Position numbers and translations under genes: made by a program. From Vannielia sp. (lineage in GTDB: Bacteria > Pseudomonadota > Alphaproteobacteria > Rhodobacterales > Rhodobacteraceae), in contig NZ_JARGND010000025.1 in the NCBI RefSeq assembly GCF_029212645.1, positions 1 through 44,503 on the forward strand: a stretch of DNA of 44,503 nucleotides, written 5' to 3'. The notes below the pieces were generated by a model that saw only the letters and a program-made list of their open reading frames with translations, was not told the origin of the DNA and made no database searches. Below, one piece after another: positions 31,875-39,678 of this stretch. The first letter of the stretch is position 1. Each line of letters begins with the position of its first letter.

Positions 31875-33287
31875 TTAGTTGGTGAGGCGCAGGGTCGAGA
31901 TTTGGCGGGCGATCGAAGCGAAGGTGTCGGTCATCTCTTCGCCTTCAATGTCGAAGTAGTGCGACGGCGAGGTGGCGCAGCTTTTCATGACGCCTGCCGA
32001 GTGTGACGAGACTTCCACGCCGATGGTGTAGATCGTGATCTTGGCGGCCTTGGCGGCTGTGCAGATGTTGTCGAGCATGCTGTCGGCTTGTGACGCGGTG
32101 TATTTGGTGACGGCGTAGTTGGACCAGTTGGTCCCGTGTGCGCTGGCCCATTGGGAGAGCGAGTACTCGTTCCAGCGCGCGATCTCTTCGGCGGTGTCGT
32201 AGTATTGCGGCTTCAGGCGCGTGGTGTTCACGTTCTTGCCGTCGGTCATCAGCACGATCACCTTGGTGGTGTTGTCGCGCCCATAAGCGTAGGGGCGGCC
32301 AGCGAAGGCGGGGTCCACCTCGCCCGAGAGGGCCATGTCGGCGATCAGCGGCTTGAACTGCGGGTCGAGCAGGCCCACGCCCCACTTCATGCCGAGGTGG
32401 ATCGCGGTGTTGGCGCGCGGCTGGTACTGGTTGATCGCGGCCTTCAGCTCGGTGATGTTTTCAGAGAAGGGGATGATCTCTTCGAATGAGCGGTTGGGGC
32501 AGCCGGGGTTGTCGATCGGGTTGGTCGAGGAATAGTAGGCCTGGAAGTGTTCCATGTGGTCGTAGCTAGTGCTCATCGAAATGCCGGTTTCGTCAAAGTC
32601 GGACTGCTCGAAATCAACGCAGGACGAGAAGCTGTGCTCGCGCGACACGTTAAGGCGATCCATGATGCCGGCGCTGGCGTTCACCTGGGCGGTGTAGGGC
32701 ACCAGCGACACGGAGACGGTGCCGGGCTGTTCGGTGTTGATCACGATGTCAACGAAAGAGCTGGCGGCGGTGCGCAGGTGCTCGATCTTGGTCTGGCCGC
32801 CAGACGAGGCCTGCTCGCGCATTGAGCCGGAGATATCGAGAACCAGCGAGATTTCGACGTCGGTAAAGCCCGAGGTGGCGGTGCCGGTGGACTTGGCTTC
32901 CATCTCGTCAATGCCAACCATGCCCAAGAAGTACATTGGCATCTTGGTGTTGGTGTGCGCGGTAACTGTCTTGTGGTTCACACCCTGAACAACCTGCACA
33001 CCTTCAAGCTGGTTCGAAAGGCCCGCTTTTTCGAAGTAGTCCTCAACCACCACTGTGGGGTCCATGGTCTGCTCCATGGAGGCGGCGGCCAGCACGGCGC
33101 TGTCGACGGTGTTTTGCAGGCGGGTGCGCGCCATCTCGGTGCGCATCACATCAATCGCGAGGCCGACGGCCAGCATCATGCAAATGAAGAGAAAGAGCGA
33201 AAGGACGACCAGGCCCCCTTCGTCATTCCGCGCAAAAGCGGCAAGGCGGTTAGGACGCTTGTCGGGGGTGTTTGCAGTCACGGTCAT
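31875..33287 (-). CDS. TadG-like von Willebrand factor A protein (paralogue 2)
   Basis: A 470-residue protein with the same plan as the downstream gene: leader, helix (~25-45, GGLVVLSLFLFICMMLAVG), DVMRTEMARTRLQNTVDSAVLAAA, and VWA domain with D151-I-S-G-S155. VIVLMTDGKNVNT and C-terminal LDNICTAAK...GVMKSCATSPSHYF follow. Stretches such as RANTAIHLGMKWG are identical between the two, so they arose by tandem duplication followed by wide divergence. ATG 33287 is used; a GTG three codons earlier is in frame, and neither has a strong Shine-Dalgarno sequence. It is the first gene of the module, separated from paralogue 1 by 301 bp with a hairpin. Confidence 0.85.
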   Translation of the reverse strand: MTVTANTPDKRPNRLAAFARNDEGGLVVLSLFLFICMMLAVGLAIDVMRTEMARTRLQNTVDSAVLAAASMEQTMDPTVVVEDYFEKAGLSNQLEGVQVVQGVNHKTVTAHTNTKMPMYFLGMVGIDEMEAKSTGTATSGFTDVEISLVLDISGSMREQASSGGQTKIEHLRTAASSFVDIVINTEQPGTVSVSLVPYTAQVNASAGIMDRLNVSREHSFSSCVDFEQSDFDETGISMSTSYDHMEHFQAYYSSTNPIDNPGCPNRSFEEIIPFSENITELKAAINQYQPRANTAIHLGMKWGVGLLDPQFKPLIADMALSGEVDPAFAGRPYAYGRDNTTKVIVLMTDGKNVNTTRLKPQYYDTAEEIARWNEYSLSQWASAHGTNWSNYAVTKYTASQADSMLDNICTAAKAAKITIYTIGVEVSSHSAGVMKSCATSPSHYFDIEGEEMTDTFASIARQISTLRLTN

Positions 33288-33855
33288 GGGTCGCACCAGT
33301 TCTCTCAGGTGCCCCCACCGATGAACTTGAAACGAATATGACCTATCTTTTGCCTAAATTTAAGAGGTCAGGCGGGAAAAGGGCCGATTTTCAGCAAAAA
33401 CTGCCTCAATTAAGGCGAAACCGTCACAATTGGAGGGGGGATTAAATCTACCCCGGAAACAGTGGCTTGGCGGGGTATGAACTGTTGCTTGGGCCGTTAG
33501 GTAATGCCCCGAATCGCGCTGCCGCAATTTCACCTGAATTGGCTTCAATTCGGACCGAAATCGCTTCGATGCGGCGGTTTTTCTGGCCATTTGGGCGCGC
33601 TGACCCAGCGGCACTTTCGCCAACTGCGGCGCTGGCGCGGCGGCGAGGGGGGAATTGGGGGCAGAATGTGACAAGGTTAATATTGGGATAAGCTAGGTGA
33701 ATTGAGCGGTGCTTGGAATTGGCAGCGCGGCGTGTCCGCTCAAGTCTTGCCAGCCCAAAGGCGGCGGGGCAGGGTGCGCGCACGGTGGGGTAAGGGCCGC
33801 TTTGGCGCCGGACTTGAAAATTATCGCATAAGTGCTATATTGAGGAACAGAAGAG
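33288..33855. other. 568-bp divergent intergenic region without a clear gene
   Basis: It lies between the leftward VWA module and the rightward three-gene cassette, with lower GC than its surroundings. Short frames exist on both strands (for example 33467-33691) but have no initiation signal or recognisable motif. GAATTGGCTTCAATTC at about 33537-33552 is an inverted repeat. It probably holds promoters for both flanking units. Confidence 0.4.
33814..33841 (+). promoter_or_regulatory. candidate sigma-70 promoter of the three-gene cassette
   Basis: TTGAAA (33814-33819), 16-bp spacer, TATATT (33836-33841). The first gene starts at 33856, so the transcript would have only a very short leader of about 8 nt. 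This match is good for the GC-rich setting. Confidence 0.5.
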
Positions 33856-34215
33856 ATGGCCCAGTATGAGGTGGCCCCCTTGCCAGACTATATAGATGTG
33901 ATCCTGAAAGAGTATGAAGGCCTGTCGCTGCCCTGCGCCGACGGCTTGCACACCATGATCGAACGTCTGGGCGAGCGCGAGCCATCGCTGCGGGATCGTT
34001 GCGGCCTTATGGCCGACCGCCATGAGCTATATGCGATCACGCTGCCGGACTGCCCGCGCCGGGCGCTGGTGGTGAGCATTGATGCCCGCGCCACGCCCCG
34101 CCCAAGGGTGGTGCATGGCACGCTGGCCATCGCCCCCGAGCTTGCCACCCGCGCGCGTGATCTAGCGCGCAGCCAGCTCGGCCTGATCAACCCCACATGG
34201 GAGCCTGCAAGATGA
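33856..34215 (+). CDS. unknown protein, possible toxin-like partner of an XRE regulator
   Basis: A 119-residue soluble protein (MAQYEVAPLPDYIDVILKEY...) with no membrane segment. The middle part RCGLMADRHELYAITLPDCPRRALVVSID is weakly like HigB/Gp49 toxins, where a GLYELR-type strand follows. The similarity is slight and I do not claim it. Its stop overlaps the ATG of the XRE gene (ATGA), the order toxin-then-antitoxin seen in HigBA. It starts at ATG 33856, the only ATG near the promoter. It could equally be a small ligand-binding protein. Confidence 0.6.
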   Translation: MAQYEVAPLPDYIDVILKEYEGLSLPCADGLHTMIERLGEREPSLRDRCGLMADRHELYAITLPDCPRRALVVSIDARATPRPRVVHGTLAIAPELATRARDLARSQLGLINPTWEPAR

Positions 34216-34532
34216 CCAAGCACAGCAGCAAGACCACCTTTCATGAGCGGATGCGTGAGGCCCGCCCCGATGTGGCGGAGCGCCAGCAAGCGCATGCCAC
34301 CAAGCGCGCCATTGCCAACCAGTTGCGCGATTTGCGTGATGCGCGTGGCCTGACGCAGGCCGATGTGGCCCGCGCCTCGGGCCTGAAGCAATCGACCGTA
34401 TCGCGCCTTGAAGCGCTGACCGGGCCGGTGCCGACCATGGCCTCGATCGAGCGTTATGTGGCCGCCTGTGAGGGGCATATGGCGCTGGTGATTTCGGCGC
34501 AGGAGATCAGCCTGCCCGATGCCGCTGCCTGA
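34212..34532 (+). CDS. XRE-family helix-turn-helix regulator, HigA-like
   Basis: A 106-residue protein with a central XRE HTH (~35-90): IANQLRDLRDARGLTQADVARASGLKQSTVSRLEAL. The size and position behind a small gene resemble HigA-type antitoxins that repress their own operon. ATG 34212 overlaps the preceding stop by four bases. The frame opens five codons earlier, but the overlap start is more natural. The C-terminus overlaps the next gene by 14 bp. An ordinary small regulator is the alternative. Confidence 0.8.
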   Translation: MTKHSSKTTFHERMREARPDVAERQQAHATKRAIANQLRDLRDARGLTQADVARASGLKQSTVSRLEALTGPVPTMASIERYVAACEGHMALVISAQEISLPDAAA

Positions 34533-34809
34533 CTTGCTGTGGTGGCTCAACTTTGCGGCCTTTTGCGGGGTCGCGGTGCTTTCGGTGCCGGTGTGGTCGC
34601 TCAACTTTCGCCGCAAGCGCCTGCAAGCCCTGCGCGATGCGGACCGCGCCGCCGGGGCGGATGATGGCGATTTTCGCACGCGCGCGCGCCAGCTTTTGAT
34701 CACCCGCCATCAGCGCAATGTCGAGGACTGGCGCCGCCTTGACCAGGCCTGCCTTGCGCTGGGCTACGCGCTGCTGCTTGGTTCGTCCTTCATGCGGCTT
34801 TGGCTGTAG
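34519..34809 (+). CDS. small membrane protein, two helices
   Basis: A 96-residue protein: helix 1 (~5-27, LLWWLNFAAFCGVAVLSVPVW), a basic/charged middle (RRKRLQALRDADRAAGADDGDFRTRARQ) and helix 2 (~78-96, ACLALGYALLLGSSFMRLWL). It begins inside the end of the XRE gene (14-bp overlap), so translation is coupled and all three genes form one unit. I recognise no family. A topology with both termini in the periplasm and the charged loop inside is suggested by the positive-inside rule. Confidence 0.7.
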   Translation: MPLPDLLWWLNFAAFCGVAVLSVPVWSLNFRRKRLQALRDADRAAGADDGDFRTRARQLLITRHQRNVEDWRRLDQACLALGYALLLGSSFMRLWL

Positions 34810-35004
34810 GTCTTGCGCTCTCCACCAGTGGCCCGGTGGCCGTTACACGCCCGTTAACCACTCTTGCGTTACGAAGGCGTGAGAAAGTGGCGGGGCGCTC
34901 TGGGTCTTGCAAGAAATCATGTGTCATGCTGCCGCACCCCGGCTAGGGTCAGGGGGCGAATCCCGTGCCAGAAGGTGCGGCCAGCGAACAGGGGAGGAGC
35001 CGCC

Positions 35005-36438
35005 ATGCAGCAGCCCGTAAACGAACCGACATTCCGCCAATCTGTAGATGTGATGTTCAACCGCGCGGTCGCGCTGATGGACCTGCCGCCGGGCCTCGAA
35101 CAGAAGATCCGCGTGTGCAACGCCACCTATACAGTGCGCTTTGGGGTGCGCCTGCGTGGCAAGATCGAAACCTTCACCGGCTACCGCTCTGTCCATTCCG
35201 AGCATATGGAGCCGGTCAAGGGTGGTATCCGCTTTGCTCTTTCGGTGAACCAGGATGAGGTTGAGGCGCTGGCCGCGCTGATGACCTATAAATGCGCCCT
35301 GGTTGAAGCGCCGTTTGGCGGCTCCAAGGGCGGGCTGTGCGTGAACCCGCGGGACTATGACGATCACGAGATGGAGCTGATCACCCGCCGCTTCGCCTAT
35401 GAGCTGATCAAGCGAGACCTGATCCACCCGGCGCAAAACGTGCCCGCCCCCGATATGGGCACCGGCGAGCGCGAAATGGCGTGGATTGCCGACCAGTATC
35501 AGCGGATGAACACCACCGATATCAACGGGCGCGCCTGCGTAACCGGCAAGCCGCTGAACAACGGGGGCATTCACGGCCGGGTGGAGGCAACGGGCCGTGG
35601 GGTGCAGTATGCGCTACGCGAGTTCTTCCGCGAGTCCGCCGATATGGAGGCCGCCGGTATGAAAGGCTCGCTGGATGGCAAGCGGGTGATCGTGCAGGGC
35701 CTTGGCAACGTGGGCTACCATGCGGCCAAGTTCCTTTCGGAGGACGATGGTGCGTTGATCACCGGCATCATTGAGCATGACGGCGCACTCTATAGTGACA
35801 CCGGCCTTGATGTAGAGGCGGTGCGGGCGTGGATTCTGGGGCATGGCGGGGTGAAGGATTACCCCGATGCCAGCCACACCGCCGAGGGCGCCAAGGTGCT
35901 GGAGCATGATTGCGATATCCTGATCCCCGCCGCGCTGGAGGGGGTGATCAACCTTGAAAACGCCGAGCGGATCAAGGCTCCGCTGATCATCGAAGCGGCC
36001 AACGGCCCGATCACGGCGGGGGCCGATGAGGTGCTGAACGCGAAGGGCACGGTGATCATTCCGGATATGTATGCCAACGCTGGCGGTGTGACAGTGAGCT
36101 ACTTTGAGTGGGTGAAAAACCTGAGCCATATCCGCTTTGGCCGGATGCAGCGCCGCCAGGAAGAGGCCCGCCACGAGCTGATCGTGAGAGAGCTGGAGCG
36201 GCTTGACCGGCATCTGGGCGATGCTTGGTCGATGACGCCGAATTTCAAGCAGAAGTACTTGCGCGGGGCCGATGAGCTGGAGCTTGTGCGCTCTGGCCTG
36301 GATGACACGATGCGCATTGCCTACCAATCCATGCGCGAGGTTTGGCACGGGCGCTCGGACGTTAGCGATTTGCGCACCGCAGCCTATCTGGTCGCGATTG
36401 ACCGGGTGGCCTCCAGCTACCGCGCCAAGGGGTTGTAA
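35005..36438 (+). CDS. Glu/Leu/Phe/Val family dehydrogenase, probably glutamate dehydrogenase
   Basis: A 477-residue enzyme interconverting glutamate and 2-oxoglutarate plus ammonium with NAD(P). The substrate domain has EPVKGGIRFALSVNQDEVEALAALMTYKCALVEAPFGGSKGG with the catalytic Lys, and QNVPAPDMGTGEREMAWIADQY. The nucleotide fold has VIVQGLGNVGYHAAKFL. Then come DILIPAALEGVI and IEAANGPITAGADEVLNAKG, with VTVSYFEWVKN near the end. The length is typical for this alphaproteobacterial type. ATG 35005 follows GGGGAGGAG; the open frame upstream lacks such a signal. Coenzyme preference cannot be read reliably. It is a single-gene transcript. Confidence 0.92.
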   Translation: MQQPVNEPTFRQSVDVMFNRAVALMDLPPGLEQKIRVCNATYTVRFGVRLRGKIETFTGYRSVHSEHMEPVKGGIRFALSVNQDEVEALAALMTYKCALVEAPFGGSKGGLCVNPRDYDDHEMELITRRFAYELIKRDLIHPAQNVPAPDMGTGEREMAWIADQYQRMNTTDINGRACVTGKPLNNGGIHGRVEATGRGVQYALREFFRESADMEAAGMKGSLDGKRVIVQGLGNVGYHAAKFLSEDDGALITGIIEHDGALYSDTGLDVEAVRAWILGHGGVKDYPDASHTAEGAKVLEHDCDILIPAALEGVINLENAERIKAPLIIEAANGPITAGADEVLNAKGTVIIPDMYANAGGVTVSYFEWVKNLSHIRFGRMQRRQEEARHELIVRELERLDRHLGDAWSMTPNFKQKYLRGADELELVRSGLDDTMRIAYQSMREVWHGRSDVSDLRTAAYLVAIDRVASSYRAKGL

Positions 36439-36795
36439 CGCGTTTGCGCCCCTCGCGGTGCTCGGGATTTGCTGCCGGTGGCCTCGCTACGCTCGGGGTT
36501 TTCTTCCGGTGACCTCGCTGTGTTTGGCCTTGGCCTCCGGTCGCCTCGCGGGGCTCGGCGCCTGATGGGGTTGTGCTTGATTGGAGGCTTTGGAGCGAGC
36601 TTTTGAGCAGGCAGGTTTTTAGCTGGAGGGTTTCAGGGCGGGTTTCCGCGGGCCTGCCGGCCATGTTGGGCCCGGCGCAGGAGGTGCGGGGCGATTGCTT
36701 GGCGTGGATTGACCGTGCGGAACATCTGGCTGCGCACCTTTGGCTGCGGCGATCACCACCCGGAGGTGGATCAACGAAAACCCGGGGTTCTTGGC
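36439..36795. other. convergent intergenic region carrying 31-bp repeats
   Basis: Lies between the ends of the glutamate dehydrogenase gene and xseA. The first 130 bp are tandem repeats (separate entry). The remainder contains no frame with a start signal or motif that I can support. Confidence 0.5.
36444..36567 (+). repeat. four degenerate 31-bp tandem repeats
   Basis: Units begin at 36444, 36475, 36506 and 36537, exactly 31 bp apart. The last three open CCGGTGGCCTCGC, CCGGTGACCTCGC and CCGGTCGCCTCGC. Each carries CCTCGC(N)5-8CTCGG or a close form. The first unit is the most diverged at its start. No coding role is apparent. Confidence 0.7.
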
Positions 36796-38346
36796 TTAGA
36801 ACAGGTCGCCCTGTTCGGGGGGCGGGGCCTTGGGTTTGGGGGGCTTCTTGGTGGCGCTCCGGCCAAGGCTGTGGCGCCCATCCTGGAACTCGATCTCCAG
36901 CGGCGAGGTGGCCTTGGCGGCGCGGGCGGCGGTGGTGATGACGGCTTCGCCCTCGCGGACCACGGCGAAGCCGCGCTTCAGGGTTTCTTCATAGCCCAAT
37001 GAGCCGAGCAGGCGGGCGAGGCTTTGCAGACGTTTGGTGCGGGCCTCGGCCTGGCTGCGCTGGTTGGTGGCGAGCCGGGAGGTGAGGGCGGTGAGCCGCT
37101 CTGACTGGTGGCGCGTGCGGGCGGTAATGAGCTGAGGGCGCAGCATGGCGGTGCGCTGGGCGAGGCGTTCGCGCTCGCGATTGGTGCGGCGCATGAGCGC
37201 CGGGGCAAGGCGGGCGGCGCGGGCATCAAGCGCTTCGCGGCGGCGGCCAAGGCTGGCGTGGATCGACTGCGGGCGCAGGCCGGCGGCGGTGGTGGCCAGC
37301 TCGCTGCGCCGCTTCAACAGGCCTGCACGTAGCGCCGGGGCGAGGCGGGCGGTGAGATGATCGAGCCGTTGCTGGGCCTGCGCGATGAGCGCCTCGGGGC
37401 GGGGCAGGGCGCGGGAGAGGTCCTGAAGGCGCTGGCGGCGGCGGGTGATTGCCTCGTTCACGCCGCGCTTGAGGCGGGCGCCGGATTGATCGACGGTGGC
37501 CATCAGTTCCAAGCGCACCGGCACGGCGATTTCGGCGGCGGCGGTGGGGGTGGGGGCGCGCCGATCTGCGGCGTGGTCGATCAGGGTGGTGTCGGTTTCG
37601 TGGCCGACCGCAGAGATCAGCGGGATGGCGCTTTCGGCGGCGGCGCGCACGACCTCTTCTTCGTTGAAGCCCCAAAGGTCTTCGATCGAGCCACCGCCCC
37701 GCGCGACGATCAGCAGATCAGGCCGGGGCAGCTTGCCGCCCGCTTTCATGGCGTTAAAGCCCCGGATCGCGCGGGCAACCTGCGGCGCACAGTCCTTGCC
37801 CTGCACCGCCACCGGCCAGACCAGCACCTTGCGCGGAAACCGATCCCGCAGGCGGTGCAGGATATCGCGGATCACCGCGCCCTGGGGCGATGTGATGACG
37901 CCAATGACCTCTGGCAGGAATGGCAGTGGGCGCTTGCGCGAGGGGTCAAACAACCCTTCGGCGGCCAGCGCGACGCGGCGCTTTTCAAGCATCGCCATCA
38001 GCGCGCCGACCCCGGCGACCGAAACCTCGACCGCGTTCATCTGGTATTTTGACTGGCTGGGGAAGGTGGTGAGCTTGCCCTGGGCAACCACTTCCATGCC
38101 CTCTTCGGGGATCACCGAAAGGTTTGAGACCTGCCCTTTCCAGGTGGTGCAGGCGAGCACCGAGCGATCATCCTTGAGGTCAAAGTAAAGGTGGCCGGAG
38201 CGCGCCCGCACCACGCGGCCGACCTCGCCCTTGACGCGCACGAAGCCAAACTCGCCCTCGACCACGCGTTTGACCGCGCCGGAGAGTTCGCTGACCGAAA
38301 ACTCAGGCGTGTTTTCGCCGGGGGAAGGATCGTCGATCAGGTCCAT
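36796..38346 (-). CDS. xseA: exodeoxyribonuclease VII large subunit
   Basis: A 516-residue XseA, the DNA-binding and catalytic subunit of exonuclease VII, which cuts single strands to short oligonucleotides with XseB. An N-terminal OB fold (~15-110) has FSVSELSGAVKRVVEGEFGFVRVKGEVG. The catalytic domain has GVITSPQGAVIRDILHRLRDRFP, ARGGGSIEDLWGFNEEEVVRAAAES and SAVGHETDTTLIDHAADRRAPTPTAAAE. A long Arg/Ala coiled coil (~300-430) precedes a C-terminal FAVVREGEAVITTAARA segment. ATG 38346 follows AAGGCAGG. It is divergent from purD; xseB is not in the window. Confidence 0.95.
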   Translation of the reverse strand: MDLIDDPSPGENTPEFSVSELSGAVKRVVEGEFGFVRVKGEVGRVVRARSGHLYFDLKDDRSVLACTTWKGQVSNLSVIPEEGMEVVAQGKLTTFPSQSKYQMNAVEVSVAGVGALMAMLEKRRVALAAEGLFDPSRKRPLPFLPEVIGVITSPQGAVIRDILHRLRDRFPRKVLVWPVAVQGKDCAPQVARAIRGFNAMKAGGKLPRPDLLIVARGGGSIEDLWGFNEEEVVRAAAESAIPLISAVGHETDTTLIDHAADRRAPTPTAAAEIAVPVRLELMATVDQSGARLKRGVNEAITRRRQRLQDLSRALPRPEALIAQAQQRLDHLTARLAPALRAGLLKRRSELATTAAGLRPQSIHASLGRRREALDARAARLAPALMRRTNRERERLAQRTAMLRPQLITARTRHQSERLTALTSRLATNQRSQAEARTKRLQSLARLLGSLGYEETLKRGFAVVREGEAVITTAARAAKATSPLEIEFQDGRHSLGRSATKKPPKPKAPPPEQGDLF

Positions 38347-38414
38347 GCGCCTGCCTTGTGCTGCTTTGGCGGTGAGCTTAGAACGCCCGGTAACAAAGGC
38401 CAAGGGAGCAAGCG

Positions 38415-39677
38415 ATGAACATTCTCATTCTCGGCGGCGGCGGGCGCGAGCATGCGCTGGCCTGGGCGGTGCAGCAAAACCCTAAGTGTGACCGGCTGAT
38501 CGTGGCGCCGGGCAATGCGGGCATTGCGCTGATCGCGGAATGCGCCTCGCTGGATATCGAGAATGGCGGTGCTGTCATGGGGTTTTGCGAGGAAAACGCC
38601 GTGGATTTCGTGGTGATCGGCCCCGAGGCCCCGCTGGCGGCGGGCGTGGCGGACCGGCTGCGCGAGGGGGGAGTTTTGTGCTTTGGGCCTTCGGCGGCGG
38701 CGGCGCGGCTGGAGGCCTCGAAGGGCTTCACCAAGGAGATATGCGATGCTTGCGGCGCGCCAACGGCGGGTTATGCGCGGTTTAGCGAAGCGGGCGCGGC
38801 GAAGGACTATATCCGCCAGCAAGGCGCGCCGATTGTGGTGAAGGCCGATGGGCTGGCCGCGGGCAAGGGCGTGATCGTGGCGATGGACGAGGCCGAAGCG
38901 CTGGCGGCGGTTGATGACATGTTTGGCGGGGCCTTTGGCGGGGCCGGGGCCGAGGTGGTGATCGAGGAGTTCATGGAGGGGGAAGAGGCGAGCTTTTTCA
39001 TCCTGTGTGACGGTGAGAACGTGCTGCCGATGGGCACCGCGCAAGACCACAAGCGGGTGGGCGAGGGCGATACCGGCCCCAACACCGGCGGCATGGGGGC
39101 CTATTCTCCCGCGCCGATCATGGATGAGGCGGTGACGCAAAAGGCGCTGGAGGAGATCGTGAAGCCCACGGTGGCCGAGATCGCCAGGCGCGGCACGCCC
39201 TACCAGGGGGTGCTTTACGCGGGCTTCATGATCAAGGACGGCCAGCCGAGGCTGGTGGAATACAACGCGCGGTTTGGCGATCCGGAGTGCCAGGTGTTGA
39301 TGCTGCGGCTCGGCGCGCAGGCGCTGGATTTGCTGCTGGCCGCTGCTGACGGACGCCTCGAAGAGATGCAGGTGACATGGGCCGAGGACCACGCGATGAC
39401 GGTGGTTCTGGCCGCCAGGGGCTATCCGGGCAGCTACGAGAAAGGCTCGGTGATTGGCGGGCTGGAGGGCTTGCCGGAGGACAGCATGAACATGATGTTC
39501 CACGCGGGCACCATGGCAGATGGCGGCAAGGTGCTGGCCAATGGCGGGCGGGTGCTGAACGCCACCGCGCGGGGGGCAACCCTGCAAGAGGCCCGCGACC
39601 GCGCCTATGCGCTGGCCGAGGCGGTGGAGTGGCCCGAGGGGTTTTACCGCCGCGATATCGGCTGGCGGGCGCTTTAG
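38415..39677 (+). CDS. purD: phosphoribosylamine-glycine ligase (GARS)
   Basis: A 420-residue ATP-grasp ligase joining phosphoribosylamine and glycine in purine synthesis. MNILILGGGGREHALAW opens the N-domain. VVIGPEAPLAAGVAD follows, then the ATP-grasp region IVVKADGLAAGKGVIVA, EEFMEGEEASFFILCDG, QDHKRVGEGDTGPNTGGMGAYSPAP and LVEYNARFGDPECQVLM with its metal ligands. The C-domain ends FYRRDIGWRAL. The length is normal. ATG 38415 follows AGGGAG. It is divergent from xseA and ends two bases from the convergent peroxidase gene. Confidence 0.97.
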   Translation: MNILILGGGGREHALAWAVQQNPKCDRLIVAPGNAGIALIAECASLDIENGGAVMGFCEENAVDFVVIGPEAPLAAGVADRLREGGVLCFGPSAAAARLEASKGFTKEICDACGAPTAGYARFSEAGAAKDYIRQQGAPIVVKADGLAAGKGVIVAMDEAEALAAVDDMFGGAFGGAGAEVVIEEFMEGEEASFFILCDGENVLPMGTAQDHKRVGEGDTGPNTGGMGAYSPAPIMDEAVTQKALEEIVKPTVAEIARRGTPYQGVLYAGFMIKDGQPRLVEYNARFGDPECQVLMLRLGAQALDLLLAAADGRLEEMQVTWAEDHAMTVVLAARGYPGSYEKGSVIGGLEGLPEDSMNMMFHAGTMADGGKVLANGGRVLNATARGATLQEARDRAYALAEAVEWPEGFYRRDIGWRAL

Positions 39678-39678
39678 G

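Noticed and set aside
33467-33691. A 74-codon plus-strand frame
   Set aside because: No ribosome-binding site, low-information composition and no recognisable motif in a probable promoter region.
36444-36567. CRISPR array
   Set aside because: The 31-bp units abut each other with no unique spacers, are degenerate, and no cas gene is near.
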